Shown here piece after piece: positions 43,872 to 53,120 of a stretch of DNA of 64,000 nt (position 1 is its first letter; every line of letters starts with the position of its first letter). The translations under genes and the position numbers were made by a program. A model generated the notes under the pieces. The model was not told the DNA's origin, did not search any database, and saw only the letters and a program-made list of their open reading frames with translations. This stretch comes from Bacteroidaceae bacterium (GTDB taxonomy: Bacteria > Bacteroidota > Bacteroidia > Bacteroidales > Bacteroidaceae): assembly GCA_017467385.1 (NCBI GenBank), contig JAFTSK010000055.1, forward strand, positions 1 through 64,000, written 5' to 3'.

Positions 43872-44594
43872 TTACTGTATGGAATGTTCATTAATATACG
43901 ATAAAAGTTCCTGCTTGTAGCTGTCCGAAATGGGAATATATTCCTTGTTGAATACGATTCGTCCTCTGTCAATAACCTTTATCTTGCTTTTTTGAACAAT
44001 GTAAGAACGATGAACTCTGATGAAACGGTCGGCTGGGAGAGACTCTTCCATTGATTTCATGCTGAGTAGTGAAAGGATGGCTTTCGGCTCGTCTTCCAAA
44101 TGAATCTTGATATAATCTTTCAACCCTTCAATGTAAAGGATTTTGTTGAGAGGAATTTGTACTAACTTATAATCACTCTTTACGTATATGTAATCCTTGT
44201 TGGGGTGGGATACATTTGTATGGTTTGTCTGTAATTCAAACCAAGCAATCGCCTTGTTTACTGCTTGAAGGAAGTCGGCATAGCTGATAGGTTTCAACAG
44301 ATAGTCCAATGCGTTGACTTTATAGCTGTCGATGGCATATTGCTCAAAAGCCGTTGTAAACACGATACGCGTTTGTGGATTGATTAACTTGGAAAATTCC
44401 AATCCACTCAACCCCGGCATTTGAATGTCCAAGAACATCAGTTGAACCGGTTCTTGCTCGGTCATTTCATGCATGGCTTGTACTGCACTGGGGTACGTAC
44501 CCAATAACTTGAGTACAGGTGTCTTTTCTACATAGCATCGCAACAATTCCAATGCCAAAGGTTCGTCGTCTATAATTACACAATTCAATTGCAT
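43872..44594 (-). CDS. LytTR-family response regulator
   Basis: A 240-residue response regulator. The receiver domain (1-120) has IIDDEP at the N-terminus, the phospho-acceptor aspartate in LMFLDIQMPGLSG near residue 55, and the conserved TTAFEQYAIDSYKVNALDYLLKP. The LytTR DNA-binding domain (about 135-240) includes KILYIEGLKDYIKIHL and RFIRVHRSYIVQ. It overlaps the kinase gene by ten bases. It is the last gene of the efflux operon and likely controls it. Confidence 0.94.
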   Translation of the reverse strand: MQLNCVIIDDEPLALELLRCYVEKTPVLKLLGTYPSAVQAMHEMTEQEPVQLMFLDIQMPGLSGLEFSKLINPQTRIVFTTAFEQYAIDSYKVNALDYLLKPISYADFLQAVNKAIAWFELQTNHTNVSHPNKDYIYVKSDYKLVQIPLNKILYIEGLKDYIKIHLEDEPKAILSLLSMKSMEESLPADRFIRVHRSYIVQKSKIKVIDRGRIVFNKEYIPISDSYKQELLSYINEHSIQ

Positions 44595-45649
44595 GATTCT
44601 TCAGTTTGAATGGTTAATATGGAAGTATAAGAAGTTCCGTTGTCATTGACACCTCGGTTCCATTCGTATCGTCCGGGATATAGTAATTCCAACCTGCGGC
44701 TTACTTGCTCTAACCCGATACCGCTTCCGCTTTTGTCGGCGGTTGTTTTAGGATAATTACTATTCATGATGGCACAACAAACTTTTCCATCTTCCTGTCC
44801 TTGAATGGATATACTGATAAAACTCTCTTCGGTTGGGCTGATGCCATGCTTGAAGGCGTTCTCAATCAGCGAAATGAATATAAAAGGAGAAATAAACAAC
44901 TGCTTGGGACCTGCATCAAGGTGAATACTGACCTCAACGGACTTGGATACCCGAATACGCATCAACGATACATAGTTGTTGATAAAATCAATCTCCTTTT
45001 CAAGAGGTACTAACGAGGACTGGTTGTCATATAACATATAACGTAACAGTTTACTCAATTCATGAACCGCTTGTTGGGCTTTCTCACTATCGAATGTAAT
45101 CAACGCGTAGATGTTGTTTAACGTATTGAGCAAGAAGTGAGGGTTTAGCTGATTCTTTAAATTATTCAGTTCGGCCTCTGTCTTCTCCCGTTTTATCGCT
45201 ACCAACTTGTCCTGCATTTGATGCCATTGCATACTTACGCGTATGGCGGTACTAAGTCCTGCCACAAATATCATGACCACCAGGTCGCGGGTATAAAATA
45301 CCCAACGGGGAGGGGGCGCAAAATGGGGTGGATGAATACGTGGAGGACGCGCTAACCACATCTCCTGACCACCATATACGCAAATCCATAAAACAACCAG
45401 CAGTATGGTGTTGTACAAAAAGAACCGTTTCGTGTTCCCATTAAACAAATAACGGGGAACCAGAAAAGAATAGTTTGCATAGAAGATAATCAAAAATGAC
45501 AAAGGGGCTATGCAGTGGCGGAGGTATTGTTCCCAATTGATACTGTTGCTTCGGTCGGTCAGTATCAATGGGAATCCGAACACTAATAGCCATGCAATGA
45601 CATGGATGAATAGTTCAAGCGGCTTTTGGTGAATGGGCTGCGACTTCAT
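44585..45649 (-). CDS. LytS/YehU-type sensor histidine kinase
   Basis: Membrane histidine kinase (354 residues) with four N-terminal membrane segments (about 15-150) and little extracytoplasmic sequence. The histidine box is NQLNPHFLLNTLNNIYAL near residue 190. The ATPase part has ENAFKHGISP and SGSGIGLEQVSRRLELLY. It pairs with the downstream LytTR regulator. The absence of a large sensor domain suggests it senses a membrane or envelope cue, or the pump itself. Confidence 0.93.
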   Translation of the reverse strand: MKSQPIHQKPLELFIHVIAWLLVFGFPLILTDRSNSINWEQYLRHCIAPLSFLIIFYANYSFLVPRYLFNGNTKRFFLYNTILLVVLWICVYGGQEMWLARPPRIHPPHFAPPPRWVFYTRDLVVMIFVAGLSTAIRVSMQWHQMQDKLVAIKREKTEAELNNLKNQLNPHFLLNTLNNIYALITFDSEKAQQAVHELSKLLRYMLYDNQSSLVPLEKEIDFINNYVSLMRIRVSKSVEVSIHLDAGPKQLFISPFIFISLIENAFKHGISPTEESFISISIQGQEDGKVCCAIMNSNYPKTTADKSGSGIGLEQVSRRLELLYPGRYEWNRGVNDNGTSYTSILTIQTEESCN

Positions 45650-45669
45650 ACGTGTACAAAGATAAACAT

Positions 45670-46890
45670 TTATTCGTATCTAATGGCTTCAATAGGATCT
45701 AAATCTGCTGCTTTTTTGGCCGGATACCAACCGAAGAAGATACCGGTTACGGTACATACCGCGAAAGACAACAATACACTCCAGGGCTGGATATATACCG
45801 GCCATTGGGCTATCACTTTAATCAGATAGCTGGCTCCACATCCCAAAACCACTCCAATCAAGCCTCCTGTAATACTGATGAGGACAGCCTCAATCAAGAA
45901 CTGGGAAAGGATGTCTATCCCTCTGGCTCCTACGGACATTCTAAGACCAATTTCCCGAATACGTTCCGTAACCGAGACGTACATGATGTTCATGATTCCG
46001 ATACCTCCTACAATCAAGGAAATTCCGGCAATGCACGCCAGTAGGGTAGTCATCAAGTCGGTGGTGGTATTCAGCATCGAACTGAGTTCTTGTTGGGTAC
46101 GGATATTGAAATCATCTTCATCCGTCTCTTTCAATTTATGTTCGCGACGGAGAATCGTTGAAATCTCGTCTACGGCATCTTCTGTCATCTCCTCGGTCAA
46201 GGCAGAAGCAAAGATACCACTTAAATAGGTTTGAGCCAACAAACGTTTCATGACTGTACTGTAAGGTGCCAATACGACGGCATCTTGGTCTTGCCCCATT
46301 GAGTTGTATCCTTTTGACTCTAATACCCCTACCACTCGGAAAGGAACCTGATTACAACGGATTACTTTCCCAATAGGATCAGTACCATCTGGAAAAAGAT
46401 TGTCAACAATGGTTTTCCCGATGACACAGACTTTGGCCGATGAACGGATGTCGTTTTCCGTAAACATTTCCCCTTGTTTCACTTTCAGCTGGCGGATGGT
46501 CAGGTAGTCAATGCTAACTCCACTAACCGAAGAAGGGTAGTTATTGGCTCCGGCAATAAGTTGGCCGGAAGCCGAGACGTTCGGACTGATACCGGAGAGA
46601 TACGTACATTCCTTTCTTAATGTCTCGTAATTCTCTAATTTCAAAGTCTGCATGGCAGAAGGATCCTGACGTACTCCACCACGCATATCAGCACCCGGAT
46701 GAATCATAATCATGTTTGAACCCATCTCGGATATTTGTTGCTGGATACTCTTCTTAGAACCTTGTCCGATGGCAAGCATGGCAATAACGGAGGCAACCCC
46801 GATAATGATACCAAGCATGGTTAGGAATGCGCGCATCTTGTTGTTGGCTAATGCGCGGATGGCTATCTTAAATAAATTTGTTCCATTCAT
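45670..46890 (-). CDS. MacB-type ABC permease
   Basis: Permease subunit (406 residues) of a MacB/FtsX-family exporter. There is one N-terminal membrane segment (about 20-42), a large periplasmic domain and three C-terminal segments. LTMLGIIIGVASVIAMLAIGQGS and ERIREIGLRMSVGARGIDI are family marks. In E. coli MacB the ATPase and permease are fused; here they are separate proteins. It drives mechanotransmission through MacA and TolC to export peptides, toxins or drugs. Confidence 0.93.
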   Translation of the reverse strand: MNGTNLFKIAIRALANNKMRAFLTMLGIIIGVASVIAMLAIGQGSKKSIQQQISEMGSNMIMIHPGADMRGGVRQDPSAMQTLKLENYETLRKECTYLSGISPNVSASGQLIAGANNYPSSVSGVSIDYLTIRQLKVKQGEMFTENDIRSSAKVCVIGKTIVDNLFPDGTDPIGKVIRCNQVPFRVVGVLESKGYNSMGQDQDAVVLAPYSTVMKRLLAQTYLSGIFASALTEEMTEDAVDEISTILRREHKLKETDEDDFNIRTQQELSSMLNTTTDLMTTLLACIAGISLIVGGIGIMNIMYVSVTERIREIGLRMSVGARGIDILSQFLIEAVLISITGGLIGVVLGCGASYLIKVIAQWPVYIQPWSVLLSFAVCTVTGIFFGWYPAKKAADLDPIEAIRYE

Positions 46891-46906
46891 AGTTACTAAT
46901 TACTGT

Positions 46907-47650
46907 TTAATCCTCATCGTTCTTAGGTAGAGCCGCCAAAGCTTCTACGGCAGATTGTATATGAGGGTTGGTGGTATCTTCAATGACATATCCATCTCGA
47001 AGTCTGATATTGCGACTGCTATACTGGGCTATCTCCGGATTATGTGTAACAAAGATAATGGTACGTCCTTCTGCATGAAGCTTTTGGAAAAGCACCAAAA
47101 TTTCAAAAGAAGTTCGGGTATCCAAGTTTCCGGTAGCTTCGTCGGCAAGGATGACGGCCGGATTGTTTACCAATGCTCTGGCAATGGCCACACGTTGCAT
47201 TTGACCTCCGGACATTTGATTGGATTTGTGTTCCAAGCGTTCTCCTAAGCCTACGGCTATTAAGGATTCGATGGCTCGTTTTCGTCTTTCTGCCGCTGAA
47301 ACAGAAGAGTTGTACATCAAGGGAAGCTCTACATTTTCAACGGCTGTCGTCTTGGGTAAAAGGTTGTAGTTCTGAAAAACAAAACCGATTTTCCGATTAC
47401 GCAATACAGCTCGTTGAGACTTGCTCATGGTGCGCACAGACACTCCATCCAAATAGTATTCTCCGCTTGTGGGAGTATCCAGACAACCTAACGTATTCAA
47501 TAAAGTGGATTTCCCGGAACCGGATGTTCCCATAATCGTAACGAACTCGCCTTCGTGAATCGTAAAACTGACTCCTCGCAGGGCGTGTACCGTTTCTTCT
47601 CCGACATGAAAATCACGCTTAATCTGTTGAAGTTCGATAATCTTCTTCAT
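46907..47650 (-). CDS. MacB-type ABC ATPase
   Basis: ATP-binding subunit (247 residues) of the exporter. It starts at the ATG at 47650, not at the TTG at 47662. Walker A is GTSGSGKSTLL near residue 40, the signature MSGGQMQRVAIARAL, and Walker B VILADEATGNLD. It belongs to the LolD/MacB ATPase group. It is encoded 16 bases before the permease gene. Confidence 0.94.
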   Translation of the reverse strand: MKKIIELQQIKRDFHVGEETVHALRGVSFTIHEGEFVTIMGTSGSGKSTLLNTLGCLDTPTSGEYYLDGVSVRTMSKSQRAVLRNRKIGFVFQNYNLLPKTTAVENVELPLMYNSSVSAAERRKRAIESLIAVGLGERLEHKSNQMSGGQMQRVAIARALVNNPAVILADEATGNLDTRTSFEILVLFQKLHAEGRTIIFVTHNPEIAQYSSRNIRLRDGYVIEDTTNPHIQSAVEALAALPKNDED

Positions 47651-47664
47651 AACGTAAACCAATC

Positions 47665-48873
47665 TTATTTCTTTTTGTTGCTTCCCGGAGGGCCAGGCAT
47701 GAACGGACTGCGTTCTCCTTCACTTGTCGACATTTCACCCATATTGGCGGTCGGGTTGGTAATGGTGGTTTCTGTTACCACTTTCATGTTTTCTGTCAAG
47801 CCACTCAATACTTCGGTCAGACTACCGTCTGTAATACCAATTTCAACCGGATGGGCAGTAAATGTCTTTCCTTCCAATGTCCAAACCTTGTTGGCTGCTT
47901 GACAATCGATGATTTGATAGCCTTTAGCTAATTCGGCGTTGGGAGTAAACCGCAATGCTTTGTTAGGAACGACCAAAATGTTTTCCTTAAACAATGTATA
48001 AATGGTGGCATTGGCAGTCAAGCGTGGCTTTAGTTTCATTTCCGGATTGTCGGCTGTAATGACTACCTCGTAGGTTACAACGGTAGAGCTGGTTGAGGAA
48101 GCACTTGAACTGCTGTTGGTACTACCTAAACGCACTTGCTTTACTTGGCCTTTGAATACGTCGTTGGGATAGGCATCGACTGTGAAATCTACTGCCGCGC
48201 CGTCAATAACTCCGGCAATATCCGCTTCGTCCACATCGGCAACCACCTGCATCTTTGTTAAGTCGGCCGCAATGGTAAACAAGGTCGGGGTTTCAAAACC
48301 GGAAGCAACCGTCTGACCTTCTTCTACATCTCTGCTGGTTACTACACCGTCGATAGGAGAGGTAATGGTAGCGTAAGACAGGTTACGTTCGGCCTTAGCC
48401 AAAGCAGCTCTGCTCTGTTCAAAGGTACTTTTGGCACGCTGATAATTGTAAACAGACTGCTCGTATTCCGTATCACTGATTAATTGTTTTTCGTGCAAGT
48501 TCGTGTTTCGGTCGTACAGTTTCTTTTGATAGTCGTACTCGGCCTTGTTGCCATCGTAGGTGGCTCGGGCAGACTGTAATTCGCTTTGCAACGTTATCTT
48601 ATCCATCTCGGCTATCAGTTGGCCTTTCTTGACTTCAGAATTATAGTCCACGTAAATCTTGTCTATAATACCGGAAACCTGAGTACCTACTTCCACTTCA
48701 GTTACCGGTTCGATGGTTCCGGTGGCTGTGATGGAGTTGCTGATTGTTCCTCTTTGAACAGCACTTGTAGCATAACTGATTTTCTTTTCATCGTTCGAAC
48801 CGTTGAACATCCAAATGATTCCGATGATTACCAGGATAGCAATGCCTATCCCTAATTTCTTTTTATTTCCCAT
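47665..48873 (-). CDS. MacA-like periplasmic adaptor
   Basis: Membrane-fusion protein (402 residues) that bridges the inner-membrane exporter and the TolC-type channel. One N-terminal membrane anchor (8-25). Beta-barrel and lipoyl halves flank a helical hairpin (TITATGTIEPVTEVEVGTQV near 50, LQSELQSARATYDGNKAEYDY near 105, LSYATITSPIDGVVTSRDVEEGQ near 170). The C-terminus has a serine-rich loop near 250 and a proline/lysine-rich tail. It lies 11 bases after the tolC-like gene. Confidence 0.94.
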   Translation of the reverse strand: MGNKKKLGIGIAILVIIGIIWMFNGSNDEKKISYATSAVQRGTISNSITATGTIEPVTEVEVGTQVSGIIDKIYVDYNSEVKKGQLIAEMDKITLQSELQSARATYDGNKAEYDYQKKLYDRNTNLHEKQLISDTEYEQSVYNYQRAKSTFEQSRAALAKAERNLSYATITSPIDGVVTSRDVEEGQTVASGFETPTLFTIAADLTKMQVVADVDEADIAGVIDGAAVDFTVDAYPNDVFKGQVKQVRLGSTNSSSSASSTSSTVVTYEVVITADNPEMKLKPRLTANATIYTLFKENILVVPNKALRFTPNAELAKGYQIIDCQAANKVWTLEGKTFTAHPVEIGITDGSLTEVLSGLTENMKVVTETTITNPTANMGEMSTSEGERSPFMPGPPGSNKKK

Positions 48874-48884
48874 AATGCAGTCTT

Positions 48885-50228
48885 TTATAATTCTATCTTT
48901 TGTCCTGAGTAAAAATGAAGAAGGGTACGGTCTAAAATCGCCATATATTTGGCTTGGACACGTTGTTGTTTCGCACTAAGCAGATTGTTTTTCTCTGTCA
49001 GCAGTTCAAGGGTGTTTTTCATTCCTAATTTAAACTGTTCACTGACCAAATCGAAGCTGACTTGCGCACTTTTTTCCTTACTGTCGGCGGCAACGTATTC
49101 TTGTTGGGCGTTGTTCGCATTGTTCCAAAGAGATTCGATGGTTTGATATAATTCCTTTTCCTTATTGATAAGCTCCATCTGACTACTGCTGTATTGCAAA
49201 CGAGCCTTTTCGACTGCACTTTTATTCTGTCGGTTGTCGAAAATAGGGATACTTATGTTCAAACCAATCATGTTGTTCCAACCGTATTTCATCTGGCTTC
49301 CCCAATTCTTATCGCTGGCGCTGTTGGTGTTGCTACCGGTTGAGGCACTTAAACTTAAAGTAGGGTAATAACCGGACTTGGCAATAGAGATGCCTAACTT
49401 GGAATTGTCAACTGCCAACTTACCGCTTTGGATTTCAGGGCGAAGAAGCAATGCCTGGCGATAAACTTCCGTTTGCTCAGGCAGAGGAACGAGAACATCC
49501 TCATCGTTTAATTGAGGCAGTTCCAACACCATTTCTTCTGTACCGTCTAATTCCAACAACTGCTTCAGTTGTAATTTATAGTCGCGTAAAGAATTCTGGG
49601 CAGTTATTACTTGGTATCTGTCGCTACTTACCTGAGCTTCCAGTTGGGCTAAGTCAACTTTTGAGATGCTTCCGGCCTTCAATAGTTCCACACCTCTATT
49701 ATAATTAGCCTGGCTCACTTCCAACGTGGATTCGTTAATCTTGACCGATTCTTCCGCATATAGAATCTGAATGAAAACTTGTGTTATTTGTTCTTGCAAC
49801 AGATTTTCAGTTTCAGCCACATTCAGTTCGGCAATGTCTCGGTTGCCTTTTTGTTGCTTCAACGTGTTCTGTTTTTTATTACCGTTCCAGATAGTCCACT
49901 GGGCATTCAATCCGTAATTACCGTTGTAGGTAGTCTTGTTATTACTACTGATAATTTCTGTACCACTAACCGTATTGCTGTTTTCCTGATAAGGACGGTT
50001 AGTTACGTTGTGTCCGCTACTGAAAGAGAGACTCGGGAAAAGGGCAGCTCTGGCACTTTTAACCTCTACCTCGCTTTCTTCCAATGAAATTCGGCTTTGC
50101 TGTAACTGGATGTTCTTTTCCAATGCATATTGGATACAGTCATTCAATGTCCATCGTTGCTGTTCTTGGGCGTATGAATCCGCAAAAGCAACCAAAGCCA
50201 TACTCAAGCATAATATTCGATACTTCAT
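48885..50228 (-). CDS. TolC-family outer-membrane efflux protein
   Basis: Outer-membrane channel (447 residues) starting at the ATG at 50228; the longer frame to 50369 crosses the promoter. The signal peptide ends near SYAQ. The WTLNDCIQYALEKNIQLQQSRI repeat and the second copy after residue 240 are typical of the duplicated TolC fold. It leads the six-gene operon tolC-macA-macB(ATPase)-macB(permease)-kinase-regulator. Confidence 0.93.
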   Translation of the reverse strand: MKYRILCLSMALVAFADSYAQEQQRWTLNDCIQYALEKNIQLQQSRISLEESEVEVKSARAALFPSLSFSSGHNVTNRPYQENSNTVSGTEIISSNNKTTYNGNYGLNAQWTIWNGNKKQNTLKQQKGNRDIAELNVAETENLLQEQITQVFIQILYAEESVKINESTLEVSQANYNRGVELLKAGSISKVDLAQLEAQVSSDRYQVITAQNSLRDYKLQLKQLLELDGTEEMVLELPQLNDEDVLVPLPEQTEVYRQALLLRPEIQSGKLAVDNSKLGISIAKSGYYPTLSLSASTGSNTNSASDKNWGSQMKYGWNNMIGLNISIPIFDNRQNKSAVEKARLQYSSSQMELINKEKELYQTIESLWNNANNAQQEYVAADSKEKSAQVSFDLVSEQFKLGMKNTLELLTEKNNLLSAKQQRVQAKYMAILDRTLLHFYSGQKIEL

Positions 50229-50252
50229 ACTATTTTGATTTATTACCGAAAA

Positions 50253-50284
50253 CAAAATTAGAGGAAGAAACGTTTGAAGACAAA
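50253..50284 (-). promoter_or_regulatory. promoter of the efflux operon
   Basis: Minus-strand TTTG (50284-50281), 20 bases, TAATTTTG (50260-50253). The leader is about 20 bases. Confidence 0.85.
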
Positions 50285-50356
50285 AAAAATAGCTTTGGCA
50301 ACTTTTTGTGTGGATAGAACCTATTTTTTTGCCGATAAAGTATTCTGGCTCATGCA

Positions 50357-50432
50357 CCAAAGCGTACAACTTGGTTCTCTTTGGAGAACGAGTTCATTCT
50401 CCAAAGAGAACTTCCTCATTCGTCAAAGAGAA
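50357..50432. repeat. 22-base-register array (locus 8)
   Basis: Cores CCAAAG (50357), CTTTGG (50379), CCAAAG (50401) and TCAAAG (50423), exactly 22 apart with an orientation flip in the second. The middle pair forms a perfect 15-base inverted repeat, GTTCTCTTTGGAGAA with TTCTCCAAAGAGAAC. Confidence 0.87.
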
Positions 50433-50493
50433 TTTTAACGGGGTATTTTTCGTTTTTTAATCCTCTCCTGGTGCGGTGAATCCTTTTTTGTGT

Positions 50494-50501
50494 TACCTTT
50501 G
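50494..50501 (+). promoter_or_regulatory. -7 element of ribE
   Basis: TACCTTTG, 26 bases before the ATG. No -33 match at the usual distance and no FMN-riboswitch-like structure in the leader. Confidence 0.55.
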
Positions 50502-50527
50502 CAATCAAACCAATCAAATTAACTATT

Positions 50528-51133
50528 ATGTTCTCAGGAATTGTAGAAGAATATGCAGAAGTTGTTCGTCTGGTAAAGGAACAAGAAAATCTGCACCTCA
50601 CGTTAAAGTGTTCATTTGTAGATGAATTAAAGATAGACCAAAGCGTATCGCACAATGGCGTTTGCTTGACAGTAGTATCCATTCAAGACGGAACTTATAC
50701 GGTTACGGCGATGAAAGAAACTATCGAACGTTCCAATATCGGCCTTTTGAAAGTAGGCGATAAAGTCAATGTAGAACGTAGCATGATGATGAACGGCCGA
50801 TTGGATGGTCATATCGTACAAGGACATGTAGACCAGACAGCTGAATGTATCGAAGTAAAAGATGCACAAGGAAGTTGGTATTTCACTTTCAAATATCACT
50901 TTGATAAGGAAATGGCCAAGCGTGGATACATGACAGTCGACAAAGGTTCTGTAACTGTTAATGGAGTGAGCTTGACGGTGTGCAATCCTACAGAAGACAC
51001 TTTCCAAGTAGCCATTATCCCTTATACATACGAACATACCAACTTCCATACTTTCCAAGTAGGAAGCATCGTAAACATAGAATTTGACATCATCGGGAAG
51101 TATTTAAGCCGCATGATGCAACTGAACGCATAA
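50528..51133 (+). CDS. ribE: riboflavin synthase alpha chain
   Basis: Converts two 6,7-dimethyl-8-ribityllumazine molecules to riboflavin. The protein (201 residues) shows the internal duplication of the family: MFSGIVEEYAEV with SHNGVCLTV in the first half and DKGSVTVNGVSLTVCNP in the second. It is monocistronic and ends four bases before the convergent BrkB gene. Confidence 0.96.
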   Translation: MFSGIVEEYAEVVRLVKEQENLHLTLKCSFVDELKIDQSVSHNGVCLTVVSIQDGTYTVTAMKETIERSNIGLLKVGDKVNVERSMMMNGRLDGHIVQGHVDQTAECIEVKDAQGSWYFTFKYHFDKEMAKRGYMTVDKGSVTVNGVSLTVCNPTEDTFQVAIIPYTYEHTNFHTFQVGSIVNIEFDIIGKYLSRMMQLNA

Positions 51134-51137
51134 GTTA

Positions 51138-52457
51138 TTATAGGTCTTTCAGCAGAATCTTACTTGTGCTGTCGTAATAGTCTTCACGTGCTTGTGTCAA
51201 GGCTTCCCAGGGAGCAGAGTAACGATTTCTGTCAATCTTGAATGCTTCTGATCCGGCTGTATCCAATCGGTTCAGGAGCATTGACACATTCATCTGGTTA
51301 ATGTCGACGGCTGGCAGATAGGCCACTTCTTCCTCATCGTTTTCCACCGGAGTTTCATGTAACATGTGCAAGTCTTGTAATTCGTACAAGATGGTCGTGG
51401 TCAATCGGATGGGAAGCTTATGCTCATCACTTAATGACTCGGCTGTGTAAGGCTCTTTCTCCGTTTGGAAACGCTTGCAGATAAGCGACATGATAAGGAT
51501 GCACAAAAAATCATGATACCTTCGGCTAATGTTGGCTGTCTCTTTGCTGAAACTGAAGTTACGCAAGTTCTGTGCCACATAACAAAGCTGAGCGCCATAC
51601 AGACAGATGCTCCATGAAATCTGCGTCCATAAAAGGAACATCGGGATAGCGGCGAAGCTACCATAGATGGCATTGTAACGAGACACCCAAATCTGACTAC
51701 CTATATATAAATATTGGAAAGCTTGAAAAGCCGTACCTGCCAAGATTCCTGGAAAAACGGCATACTTGAACTTTACTTTGGTGTTCGGCATAAAGATGTA
51801 TAGCGCCGTAAACATCCCCCAAGTCAGAACGAAAGGAGTGAGGCGCACTATAAACTTGATGATAGGGGCGAGCAAGACAAATTCCTCCATGTTCTTCATT
51901 ATGGTAGACATAAAGATAGAAATACCACTTGAAAGCAATATGAGCAGAGGAAGAAGCAACAGCATAGAGAAGTAATCGGTCATCTTCCGATAAAGGCTTC
52001 TGGGCTTTTTCACTTGCCAGATGGAATTGAAAGTCCTTTCCATGTTGTAAGTAAGCAACAGGACGGTGTAGAACAACATAATCAAACCAACTCCAATGAA
52101 GACACCACTTCTGGCATGACTTAAATAGGAATCAATGAAGTTCAACACCGTTTCGGCTGTTATGGCTTGTCCTTCCATGCCACTTCTGAATTGAGCTTCC
52201 AGCAAATTGGCAAAACCAAAGCCTCGGGCTATGGCGAATAAGATGGCCAAGATAGGGATGATAGCAAGCAAGGTATTGTAAGTTAAAGCCGACGCTTTGT
52301 TGACAATTCTCCCTTGCATAAACTCACGAACAGAAAGAGTGGCGATTTTGATGGCATTATAAAACATACCCCGCTTTTTGCTCACTTCGTCTTCGGTTAC
52401 TCGCCAAATGTCCTCAAGCAAAAAGTCCTTGATCTTTTTAATGTCAAGCTTATTCAT
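51138..52457 (-). CDS. YihY/BrkB-family membrane protein
   Basis: Inner-membrane protein (439 residues) of the YihY (formerly RNase BN/BrkB) family with about six membrane segments in residues 40-310. NKASALTYNTLLAIIPILAILFAIARGFGF and FPGILAGTAFQAFQYLYI are family features. A cytoplasmic C-terminal domain of about 120 residues follows, resembling a winged helix (LPIRLTTTILYELQDLHML). Function is unclear; RNase activity in E. coli was reassigned to another protein. It lies 28 bases downstream of the RNase P RNA on the same strand. Confidence 0.9.
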   Translation of the reverse strand: MNKLDIKKIKDFLLEDIWRVTEDEVSKKRGMFYNAIKIATLSVREFMQGRIVNKASALTYNTLLAIIPILAILFAIARGFGFANLLEAQFRSGMEGQAITAETVLNFIDSYLSHARSGVFIGVGLIMLFYTVLLLTYNMERTFNSIWQVKKPRSLYRKMTDYFSMLLLLPLLILLSSGISIFMSTIMKNMEEFVLLAPIIKFIVRLTPFVLTWGMFTALYIFMPNTKVKFKYAVFPGILAGTAFQAFQYLYIGSQIWVSRYNAIYGSFAAIPMFLLWTQISWSICLYGAQLCYVAQNLRNFSFSKETANISRRYHDFLCILIMSLICKRFQTEKEPYTAESLSDEHKLPIRLTTTILYELQDLHMLHETPVENDEEEVAYLPAVDINQMNVSMLLNRLDTAGSEAFKIDRNRYSAPWEALTQAREDYYDSTSKILLKDL

Positions 52458-52484
52458 CTTATTTCCGGTATTGATAAAACAAAA

Positions 52485-52852
52485 AAGCAGTCGGCCTATA
52501 AGCCGGGTTCTGTACCTTGCCTTGCGGCAAAGCGTCTGTCATTTATCTACACCCATTGTCGCCAACAGGCTCAAGCGGTCTACCCTCCGACGTGGGGCGA
52601 GCAACCCTCATAATGCCGGTTTACATGACCTTACAACTCCTAAGATGCACAGCCCGATATGTCGCCATACGGCTGGTGGGCTCTTACCCCACCTTCTCAC
52701 CCTTACCTTATTAAAATAATAAGGCGGTTCTTTTCTTCTGCATTACTCTACCTTCGCAGATAGCTTTCCGTTAAAAAGTAAGATGCTCTATGTTGCCCGG
52801 ACTTTCCTCTTTTGTCTTTTGACACCAGCGACAGACCGGCCTACTGCTTTTC
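52485..52852 (-). ncRNA. rnpB: RNase P RNA
   Basis: Catalytic RNA of ribonuclease P, which trims tRNA 5' leaders. On the minus strand the 5' end AGTAGGCCGGTC pairs with the 3' end GGCCGACTGCT. The universal GAGGAAAGTCCGGGC (52809-52795) and the 3' CAGAACCCGGCTTAT are present. The bacterial class A core is recognisable. A T-run at 52486-52481 ends it. Small reading frames across this stretch are not genes. Confidence 0.95.
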
Positions 52853-52858
52853 TGCTTG

Positions 52859-52866
52859 CAAAGATA
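52859..52866 (-). promoter_or_regulatory. -7 element of rnpB
   Basis: Minus-strand TATCTTTG, seven bases before the predicted 5' end of the RNA. The -33 region is weak. Confidence 0.7.
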
Positions 52867-53120
52867 CGATATTTTTTTGAACACTTGGACAGAAGAAGCC
52901 GAGAAATATGAAAGGAACTGACATCATTGGCAAATCGCTTTGATAACGAATGCAAAATTGACAGTTCTTGCGGTTAATCGCTGTTAATAGCCTTTATCCC
53001 TCTGTTAAAAAGCGACAAAATTGTCTGCCAATGTATTCAATAGTACAATATTTGTTCTTACATTCGCAAAGTAAATGTTAAACAAAGGAATAAAATTAAC
53101 TATTAAATAAGATTGAAGTT

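Noticed and set aside
50436..50527. FMN riboswitch upstream of ribE
   Set aside because: The leader after the -7 element is about 20 bases and has none of the conserved FMN-aptamer segments.
52314..52719. Several short frames on the plus strand near 52.3-52.7 kb
   Set aside because: They lie over the RNase P RNA and the 5' part of the BrkB gene on the other strand.
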